From positions 1-64,000 of the forward strand of contig NZ_JASHIK010000006.1 of NCBI RefSeq assembly GCF_030733745.1: a stretch of DNA of 64,000 nt, written 5' to 3'. This stretch comes from Stappia sp. MMSF_3263 (lineage in GTDB: Bacteria; Pseudomonadota; Alphaproteobacteria; Rhizobiales; Stappiaceae). Each line of letters opens with the position of its first letter. Position 1 is the stretch's first letter. The notes beneath the pieces are model-generated. The model did no database searches, was not told the DNA's origin, and saw only the letters and a list, made by a program, of their open reading frames with translations. This document shows positions 26,382-34,473 of this stretch, in pieces. Made by a program: the position numbers and the translations under genes.

Positions 26382-27797
26382 TCACAAGACCGGCTTCCGG
26401 CTCGCTCCGGCCAGGATGAACGGGTTCAGCCCGAGCCGGGCGCGCGCCTGGTGACAAAGCGCCGCCGCCTCGAAAATCATCGCCATCGCCGTGGCAAGGG
26501 CGGCACCGACAATGCCCAGAACCGGAATCAGCGAGACGTTGAGCACGATGTTGAGCGTGAAGGCGAGCGCGTAGATCAGCGCGCATCGGTTCTGTTGGTC
26601 CGCCATCGTCAGCAGCGCGTCCACCGGACCGACCGAGGCGCGCGCCAGCACACCGGCGAGCAGGATCAGCATCACCGGATAGCCGCTGGTGAAGCCCGGC
26701 CCGAACAGGGCCAGCAGGAACGGCCCGATCACCACCAGCAGGGCGCACAGGCCGAGCGTCGGCCAGAACGTCCAGCGCGCGGTGTCGCTGACCAGCGTGC
26801 CGAGCTCTGCATGGGCCCCGCTCTGGTAGAGCTGGGAATAACGGTGCGCGGTCGCCGAGCGAACCGCGAAATAGACGAAATGCGCAAGGGCCGGTGTCTT
26901 CGAGGCGGCGAAATACACAGCCACCTCGTCGGGCGGCCGCCACAGGCTGACCAGGATCACGTCGGCGCTGGTGATCAGCTGGAAGAACCCCTCGACCAGC
27001 AGGATCGGCAGCGAGATCTTCAGCCAGGTCGAGATCGCCCAGTTGTCGCGGGACGGCAGGCGCGGCGGTTCGCTCTTCAGCGAGCGGCCGAGCACGAACA
27101 TCTGCGCCAGCGTGACCAGCCAGGTGGCGACGATCGTGACGATGCAGGCGGCGGTGGCGGTTGCCGGCGCGCCGAGCCAGACGGCGGCGACCATGCCGAC
27201 GAGGATCGCCAGCGGTCGCCAGATGAACGGCGGCAGCATCGCCAGCAGCGGCCAGTCATGGGCGCGCGCGATGCCGTCCTGAATGCTGCCGATGGTGAAC
27301 AGCGGCAGGCAGATCGCGCCCAGCAGCAGCGGCAGCACGTAATAGGAGGCGATGAGGTCGCCGGCGAGCCAGACCACGCAAACCCCGACAAGCGCGATCG
27401 CCGTCGCCGACAGGCCTCCGGCAAGCCGGCTGCCGATGAGAAGCGCGTTCAGCCGCCCGGTGGCGCCCTGTGCCCGGTATTCCGGGATCAGCCGCAACAC
27501 CGATGAGGAAAAGCCCAAGGGGGCGAAGATGCCGAGCACGATGACCATCGTCCACACGACGACGTAGATCCCGTATTCGTGGCCGCCCATCATGCGCGCC
27601 AGGATGACCTGCAGCACATAGGCCATCACCGCGCCAAGAACGCGAACGCCGAAAACGATCAACGCCATGCGCTGCGCCCGCGACGTGTCCGGCTCTCCGG
27701 TCAGCACCGCCTCGAGGCGCGCGAGCGCCGGACGCAAGCGCATCAAGACGATTGCGGGCAAGACCCGTTCGGCCCATGTCAACAGGGACAGGCGCAA
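26382..27797 (-). CDS. Polysaccharide flippase (Wzx/MOP-superfamily lipopolysaccharide biosynthesis protein)
   Basis: A 471-residue membrane protein with about 12-14 hydrophobic segments, beginning RMALIVFGVRVLGAVMAYVL and GHEYGIYVVVWTMVIVLGIFAPLGFSSSVLRLIPEYRAQG, the N-terminal pattern of Wzx-type O-antigen/exopolysaccharide flippases. It would move lipid-linked sugars across the inner membrane. The TTG at 27797 was chosen because AAGGAG lies nine bases before it; the ATG at 27743 is the alternative. The adjacent BioF2-type gene suggests a surface-polysaccharide context, but no glycosyltransferases are present. Confidence 0.8.
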   Translation of the reverse strand: MRLSLLTWAERVLPAIVLMRLRPALARLEAVLTGEPDTSRAQRMALIVFGVRVLGAVMAYVLQVILARMMGGHEYGIYVVVWTMVIVLGIFAPLGFSSSVLRLIPEYRAQGATGRLNALLIGSRLAGGLSATAIALVGVCVVWLAGDLIASYYVLPLLLGAICLPLFTIGSIQDGIARAHDWPLLAMLPPFIWRPLAILVGMVAAVWLGAPATATAACIVTIVATWLVTLAQMFVLGRSLKSEPPRLPSRDNWAISTWLKISLPILLVEGFFQLITSADVILVSLWRPPDEVAVYFAASKTPALAHFVYFAVRSATAHRYSQLYQSGAHAELGTLVSDTARWTFWPTLGLCALLVVIGPFLLALFGPGFTSGYPVMLILLAGVLARASVGPVDALLTMADQQNRCALIYALAFTLNIVLNVSLIPVLGIVGAALATAMAMIFEAAALCHQARARLGLNPFILAGASRKPVL

Positions 27798-27806
27798 AGT
27801 CGGCAG

Positions 27807-27812
27807 CTCCTT
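27807..27812 (-). promoter_or_regulatory. Ribosome binding site deciding the TTG start of the flippase gene
   Basis: AAGGAG on the minus strand, nine bases upstream of the TTG at 27797. The in-frame sequence further upstream shows no hydrophobic or family-like character. Confidence 0.5.
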
Positions 27813-28085
27813 TTCGGTCGACCGGCGCCAGCCTAGCGTGTCGAGGTTTAATTTTCCGTGCGCGCCGCAACGGAACAGACGCCAGTCCGCAGGCCTCCCA
27901 GACTTGTCGCCCGACTTGGCCGGAATTGTCCAGATCGCTTGAGGGAACAGACGGACCGCGAACTGGCCGTTGACGAAAGCCGGACGGTGGTCGCTAATCG
28001 CCCCATGGGAGGAAGAAGGCAAATCGGCCGCGCCCGCTTGCGGCGACGCGCAGCGCATTCCGGCAGGCAGGGCAATCACGAAAAC

Positions 28086-29417
28086 GTGCGCGCGGCGCTG
28101 CTGCTGGCCGGCACCCTGCTCCTTGCCACCGGGACATCCGCCAATGCGCAGTCTCCCCAGACCGGCCTCGCTGTCGATCCCGATTGCGAGCTGACCATCC
28201 TCACGTCCTATCCCGAAAGCTTCTACGCCCCCTTCGTCGACCGCTTCTCGGCCGCCGCCCGCGCCGCGACCTGCGTTATCAACAAGAACACGATCTCGAT
28301 CCTCGACCACATGCGCGAGCAACGGCAACCGGAACCGGACCTCATCTGGTCGAGCTCGCCGATCGCCTTTCGCATGCTCCAGGATGCCGAGTTGCTGGCG
28401 CGGGTTCCCGAGAAGGTCCGTCCTCCGGCGGATTTCGGCGGGCTCGCGGTCGATGCGCCGGACGGCTCGCGGTTCGGTTTCGCCCTGTCGCGGGTCGGCC
28501 TGATGTGGGCGAAGACGACGACGCTGCCCGTGCCGTCCGACCTGAAGGGCCTCACGGACCGGACGCTTGCCGGGCGGATCGGCATGACCTCGCCGGCGCG
28601 CAGCGGCACCACGCATCTCTTCGTCGAGGTCATCCTCCAGCAGTATGGCTGGCAGGAAGGCTGGGCCGTCATCTCCCGGCTCGGCGGCAACATCGCCACC
28701 ATCACCGCCCGCAGCTTCGGCGTGCCAGAAGGCGTGCGCAAGGGTCGCTTCGCCTTCGGCATCGGCATCGACTTCCTCGCCAGCGTCGGCCGCAAGCCGC
28801 CGGGTCGCCTTGCCTTCAAGCCCTTGTCGCCGCAAGTCTTTCCGGCAAGCGTCGCCATAACGCGCAAGGGCGCCGGCAACCGCCTTGCGGGAGACTTCGT
28901 CGACGAGTTGCGCTCCACCGGGGCGCAGGCGCTGCTGCTCGATCCGGCCATCGCCCGCATCCCCGTCCTGCCCGGGCTCTGGCGCGAGGCCGGGTTCACC
29001 CCTGACCGCTCTCCGGACGCCCCGGCGTTCGACGCGCGGCTCGCCGCAAGGCGCCTTGCGGTGGTGACGGCGCTTTTCGACGAGATGATCACCTATCGGC
29101 AGGTCGAGCTCGCCCAGCTTTGGGACGCGGTGCACCGGCTGGAGGGGGAGCCGCTCATCTCCGCCTCCTCCGTGATGAGCGGCCATCTGGACCGGGTCCG
29201 CACCCTACTTGAGAGCGTGCCGGTCGCCCCCTTCATGGCCGATCTCAACCTTCTCGAGCCCCTGCCCGCCGATGTCGAGTTCCGCTCGCTCGACGGTCGC
29301 CTGAGGATCCAGGACAGCTGGGCACACGACTTCAGCAACCGCTTCGACCGGGCTCGCGAGCTGGTCGCCCAGCTCGATGCGTTCATTGCCGACACGGCGA
29401 CGGCGGACCGGCCGTGA
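28086..29417 (+). CDS. PgtC-like periplasmic binding protein of a three-component regulatory system
   Basis: A 443-residue exported protein: signal peptide VRAALLLAGTLLLATGTSANA then the binding-protein start CELTILTSYPESFYAPFVDRF. Core motifs SPARSGTTHLF, GWQEGWAVISRLGGN and ITARSFGVPEGV are shared with the transporter binding protein at 32978. A helical tail of over 100 residues follows the usual fold. Salmonella PgtC works with sensor PgtB and activator PgtA in phosphoglycerate-induced signalling; gene order here (C-B-A, coupled by overlaps) matches. GTG 28086 was chosen because the signal peptide starts there; ATG 28005 would add 27 arginine-rich residues. The ligand is unknown. Confidence 0.75.
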   Translation: MRAALLLAGTLLLATGTSANAQSPQTGLAVDPDCELTILTSYPESFYAPFVDRFSAAARAATCVINKNTISILDHMREQRQPEPDLIWSSSPIAFRMLQDAELLARVPEKVRPPADFGGLAVDAPDGSRFGFALSRVGLMWAKTTTLPVPSDLKGLTDRTLAGRIGMTSPARSGTTHLFVEVILQQYGWQEGWAVISRLGGNIATITARSFGVPEGVRKGRFAFGIGIDFLASVGRKPPGRLAFKPLSPQVFPASVAITRKGAGNRLAGDFVDELRSTGAQALLLDPAIARIPVLPGLWREAGFTPDRSPDAPAFDARLAARRLAVVTALFDEMITYRQVELAQLWDAVHRLEGEPLISASSVMSGHLDRVRTLLESVPVAPFMADLNLLEPLPADVEFRSLDGRLRIQDSWAHDFSNRFDRARELVAQLDAFIADTATADRP

Positions 29418-31420
29418 AATCGGACCTGGCCAGCCTCAAGCTCAAGCTGATCGCCTCGATCGCGCTGATCGCCGGGGTCGCGATCATCGCCACGATCGTC
29501 ACCAGCCTGACGCTGACCCGTGTCGGCCAGTCGGTCAGCCGGCTTGCCTCCGACACCCTGTCGCTGGCGGCCGCGAACGCCCGTTTCGCCGAGATCGGCC
29601 AGGCGGTCCGCGTCGACGTTCCGCTGCTGGGCAATGCCGAGACGCAGTTCGACCGGGAGGCCGCCGCCGAACGGTTGCGCCAGCACTTCCAGACGCTCCG
29701 CGCCCTGCTTCCAAGAACACGGGCGACGGCCGGCTTCGCCGCCTCCGTCGAGGACGTTCTGGGCAGGCTCGACGCCACCGTGCAGGACCTCGACCGCAGC
29801 GTCGCGCGCCGCTTCGGCCAGCGCGCGGTGCTCAGCGCGCAGATCGCCCGGATCAACCGGCTGCACGGCGATTTCCTGCTTGAGGTCGACCCGCTCCTGA
29901 CCGATGCCAAGTTCAATGTCGCCGCCGCGTTGCGGGACGTAGACGGCAGCGCCGGCCGCCCCTGGCAGGAGCGGCGGGACGGCGTCGCCGTGGAGATCCG
30001 CAACGCCGAGGCCCTCGGCCGGCTGCACGCCAATGCCAATCTCGCCGTCGGCCTGATGCTGCGGGGCGCGGCCGAGACCGACTTCCGGCGCATCGAGCAC
30101 CTGAAGGGACGCCTGGCCGACACCATCGCCGAGGCGAATGTCAACGCCGCCGGCCTGTCGGTCAATCCGAGCGCCATCACCTTGCGCCAGCTCTGGGAGG
30201 AAATCGCGAATTACGGCCAGCCGGGCCGCGACCTGCTGGCGCTGAAGCTGCGCGAGAACGCGCTGAGCGCGGAAAGCCTGCGCCTGCAGGAAGAGAACGG
30301 CGTGCTGCTGGAACGGCTCGGCAGCATTGTCGCAGGGGCCGTGCGCGAAAGCGGACTGCGTTCGGAAACCGTGGCGGCCGAGATCGACGGCACCGTCGCC
30401 CGCGGCCGGGTGTTCAGCGTCGTCAGCATGCTCGTCATGCTGGGTCTGCTGCTCGCCTTCACGATCTTCTATGTACGCGGTCAGCTCTTCGGCCGGCTGA
30501 TGGCGGTGCTCACCTCGATGCAGGCGATCGCCGATGGCGACAAGGACGTCAAGGTCCCGGTCGAGGGCAAGGACGAGATAGGCCAGCTTGCCGACGCGGT
30601 CCGCCTGTTCCGCCACAAGTCGCAGGCCCTCGACCAGCGCGCCCGGGAACTGAACCGCTCCAACATCGCGCTGACCGACGAGATCGCCCGGCGCCGCGGC
30701 GTCGAGAACGACCTGCGCGAAACGCAGGCCGAGCTGGTCCAGACCGCAAAGCTCGCCGCCCTCGGCCAGCTGTCGGCCGGCATCGCGCACGAGTTCAACC
30801 AGCCGCTGATGGCGATGGGATCCTACACACACAATGCGGTGCGCTATCTGGAGAAGGGCGAGACTGCGATGTGCCGCGAGAAGCTCGGCGACATCGACCG
30901 CCTGATCAAGCGCCTGTCGAAATCCTCCAACCATCTGAAGACCTTCGCCAGACGTCCCCAGGAAGCGGCAACGCGCCACGACGTCCGCGAGGTCGTGGCC
31001 AACGCCCTGTCGCTGTTCGAGCAACGGATCGCCAGCGAGGCCGTCGAGGTGGTCTGGCGCCAGCCCGGCGAACCGGTCGACGTGATGACCGAGCCGGCGC
31101 AACTCGAGCAGGTCTTCGTCAACCTGGTGAGCAACGCTCTCGATGCCATGAAGAACAGCGACGCCCCCCGGCTAACCATCTGGATCGAGGAAACCGGGCG
31201 TCTGGCCCGTGTCAGCCTCAGCGACACCGGCACCGGCCTCAGCGACGAGGCGCGCGGCCGGGTCTTCGACCCCTTCTTCACCACCAAGCCGCCGGGCGAG
31301 GGGCTGGGGCTAGGCCTGTCCATCTCCTACAATATCGTTCGCGACCTCGGCGGCCGGCTGGATATCGGACGCGCCGAAGAAGGCGGCGTCATCGCCACAG
31401 TGGAACTCTTCAAGACATGA
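29414..31420 (+). CDS. PgtB-like sensor histidine kinase
   Basis: Inner-membrane kinase of 668 residues: first membrane segment about 12-34, a large periplasmic helical sensor (about 35-330), second segment about 333-355, HAMP domain (SMQAIADGDKDVKVPVEGKDEIGQL), coiled linker, then HisKA with phospho-acceptor H459 in LSAGIAHEFNQPL and an HATPase domain (N box NLVSNALDAM, G boxes DTGTGL and GEGLGLGLSI). The GIAHEFNQPL type H-box is typical of DctB/PgtB kinases partnering sigma-54 activators. Its GTG start overlaps the stop of the PgtC-like gene by four bases, and its own stop overlaps the activator start. Confidence 0.85.
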   Translation: MKSDLASLKLKLIASIALIAGVAIIATIVTSLTLTRVGQSVSRLASDTLSLAAANARFAEIGQAVRVDVPLLGNAETQFDREAAAERLRQHFQTLRALLPRTRATAGFAASVEDVLGRLDATVQDLDRSVARRFGQRAVLSAQIARINRLHGDFLLEVDPLLTDAKFNVAAALRDVDGSAGRPWQERRDGVAVEIRNAEALGRLHANANLAVGLMLRGAAETDFRRIEHLKGRLADTIAEANVNAAGLSVNPSAITLRQLWEEIANYGQPGRDLLALKLRENALSAESLRLQEENGVLLERLGSIVAGAVRESGLRSETVAAEIDGTVARGRVFSVVSMLVMLGLLLAFTIFYVRGQLFGRLMAVLTSMQAIADGDKDVKVPVEGKDEIGQLADAVRLFRHKSQALDQRARELNRSNIALTDEIARRRGVENDLRETQAELVQTAKLAALGQLSAGIAHEFNQPLMAMGSYTHNAVRYLEKGETAMCREKLGDIDRLIKRLSKSSNHLKTFARRPQEAATRHDVREVVANALSLFEQRIASEAVEVVWRQPGEPVDVMTEPAQLEQVFVNLVSNALDAMKNSDAPRLTIWIEETGRLARVSLSDTGTGLSDEARGRVFDPFFTTKPPGEGLGLGLSISYNIVRDLGGRLDIGRAEEGGVIATVELFKT

Positions 31421-32802
31421 GCCAGAACACCTCCGGTACCCCCGTCCTGCTGATCGACGACGAAGCTGAAATCCGCAAGGCATGGTCCGAGACGCTGGCG
31501 CTTGAGGTCTATAGCCCCCAGGCCTTTGCCGACGGGGCGAAGGCGCTGGAAATCCTCTCTCCCGCCTGGCCGGGCGTGGTCGTCACCGACCTGCGCATGC
31601 CCGGGCTCGACGGCTTCGACATCCTCAAGGCGGTACGGGCGATCGACCCGCAGCTCCCGGTGATCATCATCACCGGCCATGGCGACATTCCCATGGCGGT
31701 GCGCGCCGTGCGGGCGGGAGCCTACGACTTTGTCGAGAAGCCGACTGACCCGGAAATGCTGCTCTCCGTGGTCGGCCGCGCCGCCCAGATGCGCGCACTC
31801 GTGCTGGAGAACCGCCGCCTGACGGAAGGCACGGGGCGCGCCTACGACATCGAGAAGGAACTGATCGGCAACAGCCCGGCCATGGCCCGCCTGCGCGACC
31901 GCATCCGGGCGGTCGCCCCCGCGGACGTCAACACGGTCGTCTACGGGGAAACCGGAACCGGCAAGGAACTGGTGGCCCGCGCCCTGCACGAATGCGGGCC
32001 GCGTCGCCGGGGACCCTTTGTCGCCCTCAACTGCGGCGCGCTTCCCGACACGCTGATCGCCAGCGAACTGTTCGGGCACGAGGCCGGCGCCTTCACCGGC
32101 GCCGACCGGCGACGGATCGGCCGGCTGGAACAGGCAAGCGGCGGCACGCTGTTTCTCGACGAGATCGAGAGCATGCCGTTGTCGCACCAGACCCAGCTGC
32201 TGCGCGCGCTGCAGGCGCAGACCATCGAGCGGCTCGGCGGCAAGGAGGAAATCCGCATCGACGTGCGCGTCGTCGCCGCCGCCAAGGTCGACCTCGAGGA
32301 GGCCTCGACCCGGGGTGCGTTCCGCGCGGACCTGTTCTACCGGATCGCCGTCGCGGAAGTGTCGATCCCGCCGCTGAGGCGGCGGAACGAGGACATCCCG
32401 CTGATCTTCATGCATTACGCGGCGCGCGCCGCCGAACGTCACGGACTGCCGCTGGCCGAGCCCGCGCCGTCGCTGTTCGAGACACTGATGCGCATGCCGT
32501 GGCGGGGCAATGTCCGCGAACTGGTCAACTTCACCGAACGCTTCGCGCTGGGCATCGACCCGGCTCCCGAGCGCCCGTTCGAGGACGCCGCCACGGGTCA
32601 GACGCTGCCCGAGCGCATCGATGCCTTCGAGCGCGGCGTGCTGGCGGCTGCGCTTCGCGAGACCGGCGGACGGATCCAGATGACCGCCCGGCATCTCGGC
32701 ATCCCCCGGAAGAAGCTCTACCTGCGCATGCAGCGTCACGGCCTCGATCGGCAGGACTACGCGGCCGACGAAGGTGTCGATAATGACCCGGATAAGAATT
32801 AG
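31417..32802 (+). CDS. PgtA-like sigma-54-dependent response regulator
   Basis: Cytosolic 461-residue NtrC-family activator. Receiver domain 1-125 with phospho-acceptor D58 in VVVTDLRMPGLDG and K106-type VEKP; AAA+ domain with Walker A GETGTGKE (about 177-184), the sigma-54-contacting GAFTGA loop (about 224-229), Walker B GGTLFLDEIESM and arginine-finger region RADLFYRI; C-terminal Fis-type HTH (RIQMTARHLGIPRKKLYLRM). All key residues are intact. Translationally coupled to the kinase (ATGA overlap). A matching sigma-54 promoter and dyad repeats lie immediately downstream, so the ABC importer genes are the obvious target. Confidence 0.9.
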   Translation: MSQNTSGTPVLLIDDEAEIRKAWSETLALEVYSPQAFADGAKALEILSPAWPGVVVTDLRMPGLDGFDILKAVRAIDPQLPVIIITGHGDIPMAVRAVRAGAYDFVEKPTDPEMLLSVVGRAAQMRALVLENRRLTEGTGRAYDIEKELIGNSPAMARLRDRIRAVAPADVNTVVYGETGTGKELVARALHECGPRRRGPFVALNCGALPDTLIASELFGHEAGAFTGADRRRIGRLEQASGGTLFLDEIESMPLSHQTQLLRALQAQTIERLGGKEEIRIDVRVVAAAKVDLEEASTRGAFRADLFYRIAVAEVSIPPLRRRNEDIPLIFMHYAARAAERHGLPLAEPAPSLFETLMRMPWRGNVRELVNFTERFALGIDPAPERPFEDAATGQTLPERIDAFERGVLAAALRETGGRIQMTARHLGIPRKKLYLRMQRHGLDRQDYAADEGVDNDPDKN

Positions 32803-32821
32803 AACGGGTCATTAGTGACCC
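32781..32821. promoter_or_regulatory. Upstream activator sequences: three TGACCC/GGGTCA half-sites
   Basis: TAATGACCCG (32781-32790) and CGGGTCATTA (32805-32814) form a perfect 10-bp inverted repeat, and GGGTCA-TTAG-TGACCC (32806-32821) forms a second, overlapping dyad. They sit 86-126 bases before the -24 box of the sigma-54 promoter, the usual distance for NtrC-type enhancer sites, and overlap the 3' end of the activator gene. They probably bind the PgtA-like regulator. The first dyad could also act as a weak terminator. Confidence 0.6.
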
Positions 32822-32906
32822 TTACCAAACGTTGCATTGACCAGTAAGATGGAATTTAATTCTTAAATATCAATATATTACCGAAATCCCAATGATCCGG
32901 CCGGAG

Positions 32907-32922
32907 TGGCACACCGGTTGCA
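32907..32922 (+). promoter_or_regulatory. Sigma-54 (-24/-12) promoter of the ABC importer genes
   Basis: TGGCAC-N5-TTGCA matches the sigma-54 consensus exactly, with GG at 32908-32909 and GC at 32920-32921 ten bases apart. Transcription would start near 32934, about 44 bases before the ATG at 32978. Confidence 0.85.
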
Positions 32923-32977
32923 ATTCACCTCCCAGGCGGTTCGCGGTTCGACGAACGGCCATCTCAGGGAGGAACTC

Positions 32978-34333
32978 ATGCAGAACAGATTTCAGGCAAC
33001 CATGCGCCGTCTCGGGCTTGGCGTCGCGGCCGCGGCGATCCTGGTCTCGGCGGCGGCCCACGCGGCCGACGACAAGCTCGTCATCGTCACGTCCTTTCCC
33101 ACCGACCTGACGGATGTCTTCAAGACCGCCTTCATGGCCAAGCATCCCTCGATCGCGGTGGAGGTTCTGAACAAGAGCACCTCGAGCGGCGTGAAATACC
33201 TGATCGAGACCGCGCAGAACAACCAGTCGGACATCTTCTGGGCATCCGCCCCCGATGCCTTCGAGGTGCTCAAGGGCGAGAGTCTTCTTGCCAAGTACTC
33301 GCGCGAGGTCGACGGCATCCCCTCCGACCTCAACGGCTACCCGATCAACGATCCGGACGGCCGCTATCTCGGCTTCGCCCTGTCGGGCTACGGGATGATG
33401 TGGAACACCCGCTACATGGACGCCTACAGCCTGCCGGTGCCGCAGGAATGGAGCGACCTGGAAAAGCCCGTCTATCACGGCCATGTCGGCATTTCCGCGC
33501 CGTCGCGCTCCGGCACCACCCATCTGACCATCGAGACGATCCTGCAGGGCGAAGGCTGGCAGGACGGCTGGCAGACCATTCTCGCCATGGGCGGCAACGC
33601 AAAGACGATCACCGAGCGCAGCTTCGGCGTGCCGGACGGCGTCAACAGCGGTTCCTTCGGCATCGGCGTGGTCATCGACTTCTTCGGCTTCTCCTCCAAG
33701 GCCTCCGGTTTCCCGGTCGACTTCCGCTATCCGAGCGTGACCGCGCTGGTGCCCGCCAATATCGGCGTCGTGGCCAATGCGCCGAACGAGGCGCCGGCGC
33801 AGAAGTTCGTCGACTTCCTGCTGTCGCCGGACGGCCAGCAGCTGCTTTTCGATGCGAAGATCATGCGCCTGCCGGTCAACAAGAACGCCTATGACAACGC
33901 CCCGGAAGGCCTGCCCAACCCGTTTGACGGATCGATCAAGACGGAAGTCAACTTCGACAGCGACCTGTCGGAGAAGCGCTACAACGTGGTCAACTCGCTG
34001 TTCGACGTGATGATCACCTACCGTCTCGACGACCTGCGCGCGGCGACGCAGGCTGTGCAGCAGGCCGAGGCAAAGCTCGAGCAGTCCGGCGCGGCGAATG
34101 CCGAGGCGGCGGCACTCATCGATGAGGCCAGGGCCCTGATCTCGGCACTGCCGGTGTCCGAGGCAGAGGCTCTCGACCCGGACTTCAACGCCATCTTCAA
34201 GACCAAGCGCAAGTCCAAGGACGTCAAGGTCGAGGGGCGGCAGGCCGAGATCGAGCAGGAGTGGGACACAAAGGTGATCCGCAACTACAGCCTGGCCGTC
34301 GAACTCGCCAACAAGGCGGCCGGCATGCTTTGA
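32978..34333 (+). CDS. ABC importer periplasmic substrate-binding protein, Fe(III)/organophosphate-type family
   Basis: A 451-residue exported protein with signal peptide 1-31 (MRRLGLGVAAAAILVSAAAHA) and the AfuA/FbpA-like fold start DDKLVIVTSFPTDLTDVFKTAF. Ligand-side motifs SRSGTTHLTIETILQ, GWQDGWQTILAMGGN and TERSFGVPDGVNSGSFG are shared with the PgtC-like sensor protein. After the standard lobe structure comes a helical tail of about 130 residues (RYNVVNSLFDVMITYRLDDL, EAKLEQSG), making it longer than the usual 340 residues. AGGGAGG six bases before ATG 32978 fixes the start. Ferric chelates, phosphoglycerate or other sugar phosphates and phosphonates are all family substrates; none can be chosen here. 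Confidence 0.82.
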   Translation: MQNRFQATMRRLGLGVAAAAILVSAAAHAADDKLVIVTSFPTDLTDVFKTAFMAKHPSIAVEVLNKSTSSGVKYLIETAQNNQSDIFWASAPDAFEVLKGESLLAKYSREVDGIPSDLNGYPINDPDGRYLGFALSGYGMMWNTRYMDAYSLPVPQEWSDLEKPVYHGHVGISAPSRSGTTHLTIETILQGEGWQDGWQTILAMGGNAKTITERSFGVPDGVNSGSFGIGVVIDFFGFSSKASGFPVDFRYPSVTALVPANIGVVANAPNEAPAQKFVDFLLSPDGQQLLFDAKIMRLPVNKNAYDNAPEGLPNPFDGSIKTEVNFDSDLSEKRYNVVNSLFDVMITYRLDDLRAATQAVQQAEAKLEQSGAANAEAAALIDEARALISALPVSEAEALDPDFNAIFKTKRKSKDVKVEGRQAEIEQEWDTKVIRNYSLAVELANKAAGML

Positions 34334-34473
34334 CGGCATAGCGCCGCAAGCGGAGGCGGATGGCGGATCCCACCCGCGGCGCGAAGGCGCCGTGGCCGCC
34401 ATCGGTCCGCGCCGGGGATGTCCTGTCTCCGGCGCTTCCGCCCACCTGTCCCGAAAATCCGGAGTACTTCGTC

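Noticed and set aside
27798-29186. N-terminal extension of the flippase frame to 934 residues
   Set aside because: The extension runs antisense through the PgtC-like gene and lacks membrane character; the real start is the TTG with a strong ribosome site.
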